Shown here: positions 41,445-50,359 of the stretch, piece by piece
Layout of the letters: each line of letters starts with the position of its first letter
Numbering within the stretch: position 1 is the first letter of the stretch
NCBI GenBank assembly: GCA_041946825.1
Contig: JBHGBD010000012.1
Location: 48,106 to 112,105, forward strand
Direction of reading: 5' to 3'
Source of the DNA: CAZTHM01 sp041946825
GTDB lineage: Bacteria > Acidobacteriota > Terriglobia > UBA7540
Length of the DNA: 64,000 nt
Notes under the pieces: model-generated
Databases searched by the model: none
Told to the model about the DNA's origin: nothing
The model's input: the letters and a program-made list of their open reading frames with translations, nothing else
Program-made: the position numbers and the translations under genes

Positions 41445-42431
41445 ATGTTCATTCCTCAAATCTACTCCGTTGCGCTCCTCATGATGGTCCTCAGCATGCT
41501 CTGCTGGGGAAGTTGGGCCAATACACAGAAACTCACCAAGGATTGGCGGTTTGAGCTTTTCTATTGGGATTATGTTTGGGGTATTCTGCTGTGCGCGGTG
41601 GTGATTGGCCTGACTTTCGGGCGGACGGACGCCGCGAGCCCGGACAGCTTCTTTCCCAACCTCTCGGCGGCAGACTCCACGCATCTCGCGTACGCCTTCG
41701 TGGGAGGAATCGTCTTCAATATCGCGAACATCCTGATCGTCGCGGCGATTGCCATTGCCGGGCTGGCCGTGGCGTTTCCGGTGGGCATCGGGTTGGCCTT
41801 GGTGGTCGGTTCAGTGCTCAACTACATCATCACGCCCAAGGGAAATCCCCTGATGCTCTTCGGCGGCATCGCGCTCGTGTGCGTCGCTATCGTGCTCGAT
41901 GCGTTGGCCTATCGGAAGATCTCTTCGGATGTAAAGGTCTCAAAGAAGGGTATCCTCATCAGTCTGCTGGGTGGCTTCGGGATGGGACTGTTCTACCCCT
42001 TTGTCGCCAAGGCGATTTCCGGCGAGAACCATCTGGGCCCCTACACGGTGGCGTTCGTGTTTACGCTCGGTATCATCGCCTCGACGATTCCCGTCAACTA
42101 TATCTTCATGCGCCGGCCCGTCAGCGGCACGCCAGTAGCGATGAGCGACTATCTCAAAGGCACCGGCGCGCTGCATTTCTGGGGCGTGCTAGGGGGCATG
42201 ATCTGGGCGGTGGGGACGATTTCCAATTTCGTCGCTTCGTACGCGCAAATGGTGGGGCCTGCGATCTCCTATTCGCTCGGCCAGGGCGCGACAATGGTGG
42301 CGGCGATCTGGGGTGTATTCGTCTGGAAGGAATTCAAAGGCGCGGGCGCCGAAACGAAACGCCTGCTCGCGCTGATGTTCATCTTTTTCATCGTGGGGCT
42401 TACTTGCGTCGCGCTGGCGCCGGTGGTGTAG
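41445..42431 (+). CDS. GRP-family sugar transporter (DMT superfamily)
   Basis: 328 residues with about ten membrane helices. The MLCWGSWANTQKLTKDWRFE segment is characteristic of the glucose/ribose porter (GRP) group, and FYWDYVWGILLCAVV follows. GRP proteins import sugars with protons. The next gene, 83 nt downstream on the same strand, encodes a nucleoside hydrolase, so ribose or a nucleoside is a reasonable guess for the substrate. Confidence 0.85.
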   Translation: MFIPQIYSVALLMMVLSMLCWGSWANTQKLTKDWRFELFYWDYVWGILLCAVVIGLTFGRTDAASPDSFFPNLSAADSTHLAYAFVGGIVFNIANILIVAAIAIAGLAVAFPVGIGLALVVGSVLNYIITPKGNPLMLFGGIALVCVAIVLDALAYRKISSDVKVSKKGILISLLGGFGMGLFYPFVAKAISGENHLGPYTVAFVFTLGIIASTIPVNYIFMRRPVSGTPVAMSDYLKGTGALHFWGVLGGMIWAVGTISNFVASYAQMVGPAISYSLGQGATMVAAIWGVFVWKEFKGAGAETKRLLALMFIFFIVGLTCVALAPVV

Positions 42432-42480
42432 GGAAGTTGAAAGTTCAAAGTCGAAAGTTGAATGTCCAAAGAGAATTCAT
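42432..42480. repeat. GAAAGTTCAAAGTC degenerate word array
   Basis: About four imperfect copies of GAAAGTTNAAAG directly after the transporter stop codon. Only one arm is present; no complementary arm was found, unlike most other arrays in this window. Confidence 0.5.
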
Positions 42481-42513
42481 TCCCGAAGGCCGTCGCAGAT
42501 CCGGAGTTCATCG

Positions 42514-43434
42514 ATGCGTAAAGCGTTCCTCCTTTTCGTATTCATCCTTTTGTCCGCGATCTCGGTCGTCGCTGCCCCGACGAAGCGAATTCCCATCCTC
42601 CTCGACACGGACATCGGCACGGACATTGACGACGCATTTGCGCTGGCGCTCATTCTCAAGAGTCCGGAACTCGACCTGCTAGCCGTGACGACCGTAGCAG
42701 GCGACACGCAGGCCCGCGCGCGGCTCGCCGCGAAGATGCTCCGCGAGGCCGGGCGGACCAACATCCCCGTGGCGGCAGGCGAGCCGGGCCCGCCGCAGCC
42801 CATCGATCAGACGCGCTGGGCCGAGGGCTTCACTGGCGCGCCGCTCGTCAAGATGAAAGCGGTCGATCTGCTCCGACGAGAAATCAATCGACGCCCGGGA
42901 GAAATCACTCTGGTGGCGATTGGCGAACTGACCAACGTCGCCACGCTGCTCAAAAGTGATCCGGCGATCGGCAAGAAGATCAAGCGACTCGCGCTGATGG
43001 GAGGCGCCATCAACCACGGCTATGGGCAAGATCCCAAGCCCGCGCCGGAGTGGAATATCAAATCGAACCCCGCCGCGGCGCAGACGGTTTTCGCTTCAGG
43101 GGTGCCGATTGTCATGGCCCCACTCGATGTCACGGCGATGCTGCAACTCGACGCCGCCGCGCGGCAAAGAGTCTTCACACGCCTCACGCCGCTGACCAAC
43201 GCGCTGACACTCCTCTATCACCTCTGGAACCAGGAGACGCCGACGTTGTTCGACCCCATGGCCGTCGCGCTTGTAATCGATCCGAGCCTTTGCGAATTGA
43301 AGGAACTGGCCGTGGAGGTGGACGCGAAGGGCATGACGCTCGCTGTGGAAGGGAAGCCCGCCAACGCCACCGTCGGCATGCGCACGGACCCCAAGCGGTT
43401 CTTCGACTTCTATCTGAGCCGCGTCGCACCTTGA
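42514..43434 (+). CDS. Inosine-uridine preferring nucleoside hydrolase family protein (secreted)
   Basis: 306 residues. Signal peptide MRKAFLLFVFILLSAISVVA. The Ca2+-binding DTDIGTDIDD motif is near the mature N-terminus, and KRLALMGGAINHGYG, PIVMAPLDVTAML and a TLFDPMAVAL loop complete the active site. The enzyme splits the N-glycosidic bond of ribonucleosides to base plus ribose. A periplasmic hydrolase beside a GRP sugar transporter suggests salvage of external nucleosides as ribose. Confidence 0.92.
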   Translation: MRKAFLLFVFILLSAISVVAAPTKRIPILLDTDIGTDIDDAFALALILKSPELDLLAVTTVAGDTQARARLAAKMLREAGRTNIPVAAGEPGPPQPIDQTRWAEGFTGAPLVKMKAVDLLRREINRRPGEITLVAIGELTNVATLLKSDPAIGKKIKRLALMGGAINHGYGQDPKPAPEWNIKSNPAAAQTVFASGVPIVMAPLDVTAMLQLDAAARQRVFTRLTPLTNALTLLYHLWNQETPTLFDPMAVALVIDPSLCELKELAVEVDAKGMTLAVEGKPANATVGMRTDPKRFFDFYLSRVAP

Positions 43435-43523
43435 CCGTTACCCCTCTAAAGGCGTGGTGACGCTCGGGGTCTCCGCTTTCCTGGGAATGACCTCGCTGAA
43501 GGAGGTACGGGCAGAGAAATACT

Positions 43524-44921
43524 CTACCTGTACGCCGCAAGCTTCTTTTCAATCCGATCGTGAATCCAGTGGGGGTCCCACCACTCGACCGGGTTGATCG
43601 GAATTCCATCCAGCAGCATGGTGAAGTGGAGGTGGTCGCCGCCGGCAAGGCCCGTCTGGCCGCTGCGGCCGATTGGCTGACCGCGCGTGACGCTATCCCC
43701 GGCCCTGACGCCGATGGAGCTCAGGTGGCCATAAAGGCTCTGCAGCCCGCAGCCGTGATCAATCACCACAGCGTTGCCGTAGATACCGAAGAATCCCGCG
43801 AACAGAACTTTGCCGTCGTTGGCCGCTTTTACCGGCATCTGCTCGAGGCCGGCGAGATCGAACCCAAGATGCGTCTGGTGATCGACGACTTCTCCGCTGT
43901 ATTTGTAGGTGCGGTAATCCGCGAACGAGGCTTCCGTTTTGGACGGCAGGCGGTCGAAGGGCTCAGTCCAAAGGAAATGGTCGGCGGTCTTCTGCGCGAG
44001 GGCGACCAGCTCGCGCGCGTTGGTCTGTCGCAGTTGGCCGTTTACCATAAGAAAATTCTTGAGAAGGCTCCCCTGGTCCTGCAAGTCCGGCGTTTGAGAC
44101 ATGATGGGCGGGACCACGCGCGACATGAATTCTTCAGTGACTTGAATTGTGTCGCTATGGAACTTCTTGGGAAAAACGCGATAAGTGAAGTTGCTCACGG
44201 TTTCGTTCCCGGCGTCATCGCGTGCCACGATGCGGGCCGGGGTCGAGGCATCAACATTGTAGGGATAGGCAAAAAGGCAGAGGCGAGTGTCGGCGAGAGA
44301 TTTCTTTACCGGCCAGCTCGGAAAGAAGTAATCACCCACTTGCACGCCCGACTCCGTAGTCCCGTTAGAGACCTTGAAGACCGCCAGTTCTGCGCCGCCT
44401 TGATTCACGTAATGCGGAAAGCTGAGCACCTGCACTTGGGGCGGGGAAAATCGTACGGGCAGGTCAACAGTCAACTCCTTCTTCCCACCGCGGAAGATGC
44501 GCCCCCAGGAATCATTCGTCGCCGTAATTACGAGCATTGCGCGGCCTTCCTGCAGCTCGGGGATTTCCTTGCGCCCGACCCGCGTTTGAACGGTGGTCTT
44601 GCTCTCCGGTCGCTTGGCCCAGAACCTCCACCAACTCGCGGGGGCTTCGGCGGTCACGCCGGCGATGGGAACTGCGAAGACTCGCCCGCCCTGACGGATT
44701 TCCAGTTGGACGCCCTTGATGCGGTGATTCGCATCACGAACTTCAAAATCCACCGGTGTGCTTTGCCCGAGGCCTTTTAGTTGTCCGCGCAACGTAATCG
44801 TGGGCGAATCCTTACTGGTCACTTTCAAGCCCAGCACGACCAGGAACACGATAAGAATCGCCAGCAGAAAAACCACGCCCTTGCCCATGCCCCAATCGCT
44901 TTTTGATGAGAGCCTTTTCAA
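43524..44921 (-). CDS. M23 family metallopeptidase
   Basis: 465 residues from the TTG at 44921, chosen because GGAGG lies 7 nt upstream; an ATG at 44888 is the alternative. One N-terminal membrane helix (VVFLLAILIVFLVVLGLKV) is followed by Ig-like strand domains and a C-terminal LytM/M23 domain with HLGFDLAG and GDHLHF zinc motifs, so it should be active. Members cut peptidoglycan cross-links or process other Gly-rich substrates; location is the periplasm, anchored by the helix. Confidence 0.9.
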   Translation of the reverse strand: MKRLSSKSDWGMGKGVVFLLAILIVFLVVLGLKVTSKDSPTITLRGQLKGLGQSTPVDFEVRDANHRIKGVQLEIRQGGRVFAVPIAGVTAEAPASWWRFWAKRPESKTTVQTRVGRKEIPELQEGRAMLVITATNDSWGRIFRGGKKELTVDLPVRFSPPQVQVLSFPHYVNQGGAELAVFKVSNGTTESGVQVGDYFFPSWPVKKSLADTRLCLFAYPYNVDASTPARIVARDDAGNETVSNFTYRVFPKKFHSDTIQVTEEFMSRVVPPIMSQTPDLQDQGSLLKNFLMVNGQLRQTNARELVALAQKTADHFLWTEPFDRLPSKTEASFADYRTYKYSGEVVDHQTHLGFDLAGLEQMPVKAANDGKVLFAGFFGIYGNAVVIDHGCGLQSLYGHLSSIGVRAGDSVTRGQPIGRSGQTGLAGGDHLHFTMLLDGIPINPVEWWDPHWIHDRIEKKLAAYR

Positions 44922-44967
44922 TCCCTGACCTCCCGTCGCATGCTGTCCCCGTCCGTGGGCGCCACAT

Positions 44968-44991
44968 TGAGCCGCGACTCTCCGCGGCTCA
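44968..44991. repeat. Perfect 9-bp extragenic palindrome
   Basis: TGAGCCGCG and CGCGGCTCA with a 6-nt ACTCTC loop, in the gap 44922-45126 between the M23 peptidase and K+ channel genes. No T-run; possibly an extragenic palindrome rather than a terminator. Confidence 0.45.
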
Positions 44992-45126
44992 GTACACCCT
45001 TCGTTCTCCCCGTCTTCGAGAATACAGGCTTGAGGACGATTGCGGCAAGGATTGAGAAAGGGCCTGACCCGCGTCGAGGGCATGAGAGATTGTTGTAGAA
45101 AGGGTGAAGGTCCGCGGCGCCCGGCC

Positions 45127-46137
45127 TTATCCCGCCGCCTCGCGGGCCTTCCAGACCTGCTCGACGTTCCCCATAACGATGAGGACATCGCCGCCGTGAA
45201 GCACGGTGTCGCCGTGGGGATTATATTGGATCGCCCCGGCGGAGTTGCGCACAGCCAATGCCAGGAGGTCAAAGCGCGGGTGAATCTCCGTCTCATGAAT
45301 TGTCTTACTTGCCCACACGGAAGCTTCGCGAATTTCGATTTCCTCCACGCGCAAGGTTTTGGATTTTTCCCGAAGCATCAAGTCAAGGAAACTGACCACG
45401 TGCGGGCGAACAAGCTCGGACGCCATGCGCATACCGCCGATCATATTCGGGGAGACGGCGGCGCTGGCTCCGGCGCGAATCAGCTTGTCACCCATGCGGG
45501 CGTCGGTACAGCGGGCGATGATGCGCACCGTCGAACTCATCTGCCGGGCGGTCACGGTCACCATCAAGTTGTCCTTGTCGTCGGGCAGGACAACGGCCAG
45601 ACCGGCGGCATACGACAACCCCGCGCTCTCCAGAACCGCCTCATCAGCCGCTTCGCCTGTCAGCACCGGGAATTCACCCAAGTGCCGAATTTTCTCCAGC
45701 CGCTCTTCGTCGTGGTCAATCACCACCAGAGGGTGGCCGGTCTTCAGAAGCTCCTGCACGACGTGGTGCGCGGTTTCCCCGGCACCGCAGACGATGAAAT
45801 GGTCCTTGAGGTTGCGGATTTGTTTAAGCATCTTCCGCCTCCGAAATATATCCTTGAGCTCACCTTCCACGATAAACGCGGTCGATGCCGAAAAGACGTA
45901 GAGCATGATGCCAATACCGAAGAAGATGACGAAGATGTTGAAGATTCGCAGGTGGGGGTTGGCGGCGGTATCAACGATCTCCCCGTAGCCCACTGTCGCC
46001 ACCGTGATGATGGCCATATAAATCGCGTCAAGAGAGCTGATGTGCGGCCCGCCTAGAACGCGATACCCGATCGCGGCCAGCATCACGACGATGAACAGGA
46101 GCAGGAATGAAACGACCAGTTGTCGGCGCAGAGGCAT
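45127..46137 (-). CDS. Potassium channel protein with TrkA-N/TrkA-C domains (Kch type)
   Basis: 336 residues. Two membrane helices (FLLLFIVVMLAAIGYRVLGG and FNIFVIFFGIGIMLYVFSAS) flank a pore with the selectivity filter TVGYGE. Then comes a Rossmann TrkA-N/RCK domain (HFIVCGAGETAHHVVQELLK) and a TrkA-C domain (about 255-330). Ligand-gated K+ channels of this build respond to nucleotides or Ca2+. The gene is on the minus strand between the M23 peptidase and dGTPase genes. Confidence 0.92.
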   Translation of the reverse strand: MPLRRQLVVSFLLLFIVVMLAAIGYRVLGGPHISSLDAIYMAIITVATVGYGEIVDTAANPHLRIFNIFVIFFGIGIMLYVFSASTAFIVEGELKDIFRRRKMLKQIRNLKDHFIVCGAGETAHHVVQELLKTGHPLVVIDHDEERLEKIRHLGEFPVLTGEAADEAVLESAGLSYAAGLAVVLPDDKDNLMVTVTARQMSSTVRIIARCTDARMGDKLIRAGASAAVSPNMIGGMRMASELVRPHVVSFLDLMLREKSKTLRVEEIEIREASVWASKTIHETEIHPRFDLLALAVRNSAGAIQYNPHGDTVLHGGDVLIVMGNVEQVWKAREAAG

Positions 46138-46292
46138 GGCAGACTCGACTTCCCGAGCGCGTCACGGGGGAGAAGCGTGTCCGGTCGCCGGACCCGGCGT
46201 ATCTTAGCACAGGCATCGCCCAGTGAGCGCAGGAGGGCGTCGGCACATGCCGCGAGGAGCGCAGGCGAGGATTCTGTTCTCAGTGCACGGCT

Positions 46293-47429
46293 TCAGTCGC
46301 CCAAGGACTTCCGGTATTGTTCCAGGAGATAGTTGTCGGTCATTCCGGCGATGTAGTCGCAAACAACGCGGTAGGGCGGTTCCTCCTTGGTTTTGGCGAG
46401 GTAGGAAGGAGGCAGGCTGCGGGGACGCTCCATGAAATGCGCGAAAAGGCTTTCGAGCGATTTGACAATCCGCTTGCGCTCAGCGCGGACCTCTGAGTGC
46501 AAATAAAGCTTTTCGAAAAGAAATGCCTTCAGCCGCTGGTTTTCCGCCGCCATCGGCTGGCTCAGGCCTACCAACCGCGAATGGTGCAACCGCACATCCT
46601 CTACCGACCGGACTCCGCCTGTCTGCAAGCGGTCGCTTGTCGCTTCAATCAGGTCCGTGACCAGAGCATCGAGGAGGCGTTTGAGAGCTTCGTTGAATCT
46701 CAGCTTTTCGAGTGCCGCGGGATACTTCTCTTCGATTTCCTGATAGAAACCGTCGAACTTGGGCACGCCTTCACGGATCAGGTCGAGGGGCAGGAGTTTG
46801 GCTTCGTAACCATCATCGAGGTCAGCGCAATTGTAGGCGATCTCGTCGGCGACATCAATGAGCTGAGCTTCCAGGGGCGGCCGTTCGGTCAGGTGATATT
46901 CGCGAAGGTTCGGGTAATCCTTGGGATTGTAGTCACGCGAGTGTTTGATGATTCCCTCGCGAACCTCGAAAGTGAGGTTCAGGCCCGGGAAGTTGACGTA
47001 TTTCAGCTCGAAATTCTCCACAATCCGCAGGGCGTGCAGGTTGTGGTCGAATCGTTCGCCGTACGCCTCCATCAAGCGGTTTAGAGTTTCTTCGCCCGTG
47101 TGCCCGAAGGGTGGATGGCCGACGTCATGAACGAGCCCAAGCGCCTCCACCAAGTCGGTATTAAGGCCGAGCGCCTGCGCCGCGGTGCGGCTGATCTGCG
47201 CCACCTCCAGTGTGTGCGTCAGGCGGTCGCGAAAATGATCGGAGTAGCGGCGGGTAAAAACCTGCGTCTTATCCTCGAGTCTCCTGAACGCGCGTGAGTG
47301 GATGATGCGGTCACGATCGCGCTCAAAGTCATTTCGGTACGGGTGGGGCGGCTCCGGGTATCGCCGGCCAAGTGATTTCTCCACCGCCATCGCATAGCCG
47401 GCCAGGTTGCGTCGCGCCTTCTGCTCCAT
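46293..47429 (-). CDS. dgt: Deoxyguanosinetriphosphate triphosphohydrolase-like protein
   Basis: 378 residues. The N-terminal region RDRIIHSRAFRRLEDKTQVF, then HD residues in RLTHTLEVAQISRTAAQALG and LVHDVGHPPFGHTGE, then DEIAYNCADLDDG, all match the dGTPase type-2 family. It hydrolyses dNTPs to the deoxynucleoside and triphosphate, controlling pool sizes. An extended -10 element (TGCTATAGT) lies about 20-30 nt upstream. Confidence 0.93.
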   Translation of the reverse strand: MEQKARRNLAGYAMAVEKSLGRRYPEPPHPYRNDFERDRDRIIHSRAFRRLEDKTQVFTRRYSDHFRDRLTHTLEVAQISRTAAQALGLNTDLVEALGLVHDVGHPPFGHTGEETLNRLMEAYGERFDHNLHALRIVENFELKYVNFPGLNLTFEVREGIIKHSRDYNPKDYPNLREYHLTERPPLEAQLIDVADEIAYNCADLDDGYEAKLLPLDLIREGVPKFDGFYQEIEEKYPAALEKLRFNEALKRLLDALVTDLIEATSDRLQTGGVRSVEDVRLHHSRLVGLSQPMAAENQRLKAFLFEKLYLHSEVRAERKRIVKSLESLFAHFMERPRSLPPSYLAKTKEEPPYRVVCDYIAGMTDNYLLEQYRKSLGD

Positions 47430-47455
47430 CCGCCCTCTCGCCAGAACCTACGGTG

Positions 47456-47464
47456 ACTATAGCA
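47456..47464 (-). promoter_or_regulatory. Extended -10 promoter of dgt
   Basis: On the minus strand, TGC followed by TATAGT; predicted transcription start about 20 nt before the dgt ATG. Confidence 0.5.
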
Positions 47465-47807
47465 TAACCGGCCCGGGTGCCTCTGGGCGAAGGTTACGCC
47501 GCCACGGGTAGGGAGCGCGACGCGCATGTTCCGGATCACCTGGCGCTCCCCGATTCTCCCTCCACCAATGATTCGCTGATCCAATGCGGTCCTACGGTCT
47601 TTTGGCAATCGAGATGCTCACCCCATTCCTGACGAAAGCGTTTCTGGGAAAAGGGCCGGGGTATATGTGTCTCTGGCGGAAGACCTTACGCGCTTGTGTG
47701 AAAAAAATGCCCATGCAATTCTCTGCGCATTCTGCGGGAGATTTCTTCCCAACTTCCTCAGAGCCACACTCGTTCGGACATTCAGTCTACTTGCAGGACG
47801 GGTGCAA
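47465..47807. other. Gap between dgt and a small membrane protein gene
   Basis: No gene with recognisable content. In-frame upstream extension of the next gene would give a Cys-rich peptide with no ribosome-binding site and is not supported. Confidence 0.4.
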
Positions 47808-48182
47808 ATGAGCCGCTCCTGTCATACCCAATGGGATCGCGGGGCAAGTTCCCTGCGCGTGTTCGTTGTATCCCTCTTCCTTGCTCTCGCAGTGTACGGT
47901 TACCTTACTTGGCAAGCGTATGAGTACCGAGCCAAGCGTGACGAAGTGCTCCAGCTCATGAAGGACGTCTACAGCCAGTGTCTCGCCGGACCAAGAGATG
48001 ATCCGCGCTTGGCCCAGAGAATTGAAATCACCAAGTCAGCGATCTACTCCCTCAAGCCGGAGGACCGGTTCGGGCTCCTCGTGGTTTTCGAGGCGGAACT
48101 GGCCTCCAAGGGCTGTAACCCCGAACCACCTTCCCCAACCAGACAGTCAGCCGAAAAACAGAACCGCCCCGCCGAGCGATAA
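47808..48182 (+). CDS. Hypothetical single-pass membrane protein
   Basis: 124 residues from the ATG at 47808. One membrane helix (LRVFVVSLFLALAVYGYLTW) is followed by a charged region (YEYRAKRDEVLQLMKDVYSQ) that is probably helical, and a Pro-rich tail. No family recognised. An 8-bp perfect inverted repeat (GAACCGCC/GGCGGTTC, 48161-48192) spans its stop codon. Confidence 0.45.
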   Translation: MSRSCHTQWDRGASSLRVFVVSLFLALAVYGYLTWQAYEYRAKRDEVLQLMKDVYSQCLAGPRDDPRLAQRIEITKSAIYSLKPEDRFGLLVVFEAELASKGCNPEPPSPTRQSAEKQNRPAER

Positions 48183-48273
48183 GAGGCGGTTCGATTCGCC
48201 GTCCCGATTCCCGCGGGGCCGCGACCTTGCCCCAGCACAGCGGCGGAGTATCCTCAGAGCCTCCGATTGACTC

Positions 48274-48282
48274 TGCTATAAT
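48274..48282 (+). promoter_or_regulatory. Extended -10 promoter of glmS
   Basis: TGCTATAAT, a perfect -10 with the TG extension; predicted transcript leader about 73 nt. No glmS ribozyme core can be recognised in that leader. Confidence 0.55.
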
Positions 48283-48361
48283 GGCGCGTTCCTCTGCGCT
48301 CTGACCAGCTATCCTCGTTCGGCCCCGCGTGCCGTGACGGGCCCGCTGGAGCGAGGCTTTC

Positions 48362-50233
48362 ATGTCGGGAATCATCGGTTACATCGGAAGCAAACGCGTA
48401 GTACCGGTGCTGCTGGAAGGCTTGCAGCGGCTGCAATACCGCGGTTACGACTCAGCCGGCCTGGCGGTGATCCGCGAAGGTAAGCTCGAGGTTCGGCGCT
48501 CCACGGGCAAGCTCCGAAATCTCGAGGAGGTTATTCGCCTGAATCCCATGGATGGCACGTACGGGATCGGACACACCCGCTGGGCAACGCACGGCGCCCC
48601 GACGGAGGAGAACGCGCACCCGCATCGCGACTGCCGCGGCACTGTCGTCGTGGTCCACAATGGCATCATCGAGAATTACCTGCAGTTGAAGAAGAAGCTG
48701 GAAGAAGAGGGCCATCGGTTCACCACGGAAACCGACACGGAAGTCATCGCGCACTTGATCGAAAAGCATCTTGATGGCAGGCACGCCGCCAAGACTGCCA
48801 GTCTCGAAGAGGCGGTGCGCACGGCAGTGCGGCAACTGACGGGTGTCTTCGCGCTAGCGATTATTTCCACCAAGGATTTGAACAAGATCGTCGCGGTGCG
48901 CCAAGGCCCGCCAGCGGTTATCGGCTTGGGGAAAGACGAATATTTTGTCGCCAGCGACGTTCCCGCGATTCTGTATCACACGCGCGATCTGTTCTTCCTC
49001 GCCGATGGCGACCTCGCGGTCCTCACCCCGCATGGCGTGAAGCTGATGGATTTCGAGGGACATCCGGTCACGCGCCGTGTCCAACACATCACCTGGGACC
49101 CCATCCTTGCCGAAAAAGGCGGCTTTCGCCACTTCACATTGAAAGAGATTTACGAGCAGCCTCGCGCCGTCCGCGACACGATGCTGGGAAGGATCTCCGC
49201 CGACAACTGCCGGGTCGCACTCGACGACATGGAGATCAGCGAGGAGGAATTTCGCAATTTCCGCGATATCAAAATCGTCGCCGCCGGAACGTCGCGCCAC
49301 GCCGGCCTGGCCGGGAAAGTGATGATCGAACGCCTGGCGAAAGTTCCCGTCGAGGTGGACTACGCTTCGGAATTCCGTCACCGCGACCCGTTGGTCAGCC
49401 CGAATACCTTGACGATCCTTCTGACGCAATCCGGCGAGACGGCCGACACGATCGCCGCGCAGCGTGAGGCTCACGCCAAAGGTTCCAAGACCCTCGCCAT
49501 CTGCAACGTCCTTGGCAGTATGGTGCCACGCGAAGCCGACGGGACCATCTACACTCATGCTGGCCCGGAGCTGGGCGTTGGCTCCACCAAGACGTTCACC
49601 GGGGAACTCACCGCACTGGTCCTCTTCTCGGTTTACCTTGGTCAATTGCGCGGTGCGCTCCACCCTTCCGAGGCGCGTAAACTGCTCACCGCGCTCAGCG
49701 GGATTCCCCGCCAGCTCGAAGCCGTGTTGCAGAAGGACGAAGAGGTTGAAGACCTGGCACGCGTTTTCTACCGCTCGGCGGATTTCCTCTATCTTGGGCG
49801 CGGCGTGCACTTTCCGGTGGCGCTCGAGGGCGCGCTGAAGATGAAGAAAGTTTCGTACATCCACGCCGAGGCTTATCCGGCGGGAGAAATGAAGCACGGA
49901 CCCAACGCTTTGATCACCGAAGGGCTGCCCGTCGTGGTCATCGCGACGTGCAATTGGGATTCGGCCTACTCGCGCTCGCGCTATGAGCGGACGATTTCCA
50001 ACATTAAGGAGGCCAAAGCGCGCGGCGCCACCATGATCGCGCTCGTTACTGAAGGGGACCGGGAGATGCGTTCCATGGCCGAGCACCAGATCGTTCTGCC
50101 GCACACCATTGGGATGCTTTCGACGATTCTTGAGGTCGTGCCATTGCAATTGCTCGCTTACCATATCGGCGTGTTGCGCGGCTGCGACGTGGACCAGCCA
50201 CGAAACCTGGCGAAATCGGTGACGGTGGAATGA
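48362..50233 (+). CDS. glmS: Glutamine-fructose-6-phosphate aminotransferase with Ser replacing the catalytic Cys
   Basis: 623 residues. The protein begins MSGIIGYIGSKR where GlmS universally begins MCGI-GYIG; the Cys that becomes residue 1 and attacks glutamine is encoded as TCG (Ser). All other glutaminase-site residues look normal: GIGHTRWATHGAPTEENAHP, HNGIIENY, TETDTEVIAHL. Two SIS domains follow (LTILLTQSGETADTIAAQRE; then the GVHFPVALEGALKMKKVSYI region) with the C-terminal LAKSVTVE. The enzyme makes glucosamine-6-phosphate for peptidoglycan. With Ser it may be ammonia-dependent, or Ser may act as an Ntn nucleophile. No alternative start restores Cys. Confidence 0.93.
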   Translation: MSGIIGYIGSKRVVPVLLEGLQRLQYRGYDSAGLAVIREGKLEVRRSTGKLRNLEEVIRLNPMDGTYGIGHTRWATHGAPTEENAHPHRDCRGTVVVVHNGIIENYLQLKKKLEEEGHRFTTETDTEVIAHLIEKHLDGRHAAKTASLEEAVRTAVRQLTGVFALAIISTKDLNKIVAVRQGPPAVIGLGKDEYFVASDVPAILYHTRDLFFLADGDLAVLTPHGVKLMDFEGHPVTRRVQHITWDPILAEKGGFRHFTLKEIYEQPRAVRDTMLGRISADNCRVALDDMEISEEEFRNFRDIKIVAAGTSRHAGLAGKVMIERLAKVPVEVDYASEFRHRDPLVSPNTLTILLTQSGETADTIAAQREAHAKGSKTLAICNVLGSMVPREADGTIYTHAGPELGVGSTKTFTGELTALVLFSVYLGQLRGALHPSEARKLLTALSGIPRQLEAVLQKDEEVEDLARVFYRSADFLYLGRGVHFPVALEGALKMKKVSYIHAEAYPAGEMKHGPNALITEGLPVVVIATCNWDSAYSRSRYERTISNIKEAKARGATMIALVTEGDREMRSMAEHQIVLPHTIGMLSTILEVVPLQLLAYHIGVLRGCDVDQPRNLAKSVTVE

Positions 50234-50235
50234 AG

Positions 50236-50330
50236 AAGCCGTCAGCTATCAGCATTCAGCTACCAGCCGACTATTTCACGGCAAACCCATGTGGCAAGCT
50301 GATGGCTGACGGCTGAAAGCTGAAGGCTAA
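50236..50330. repeat. CAGCTATCAGCATTCAGC inverted word array
   Basis: The left arm has three variants of TCAGCTA/CAGCATTCAGCT. The right arm has their reverse complements (GCTGATGGCTGACGGCTGAAAGCTGAAGGCT). It begins right after the glmS stop codon and ends about 30 nt before the next gene. Confidence 0.6.
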
Positions 50331-50359
50331 GACGCTGACCGGAAGGTAGGCACACCAGC

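Noticed and set aside
48283..48361. glmS ribozyme in the glmS leader
   Set aside because: The leader is only about 73 nt and shows none of the ribozyme core motifs.
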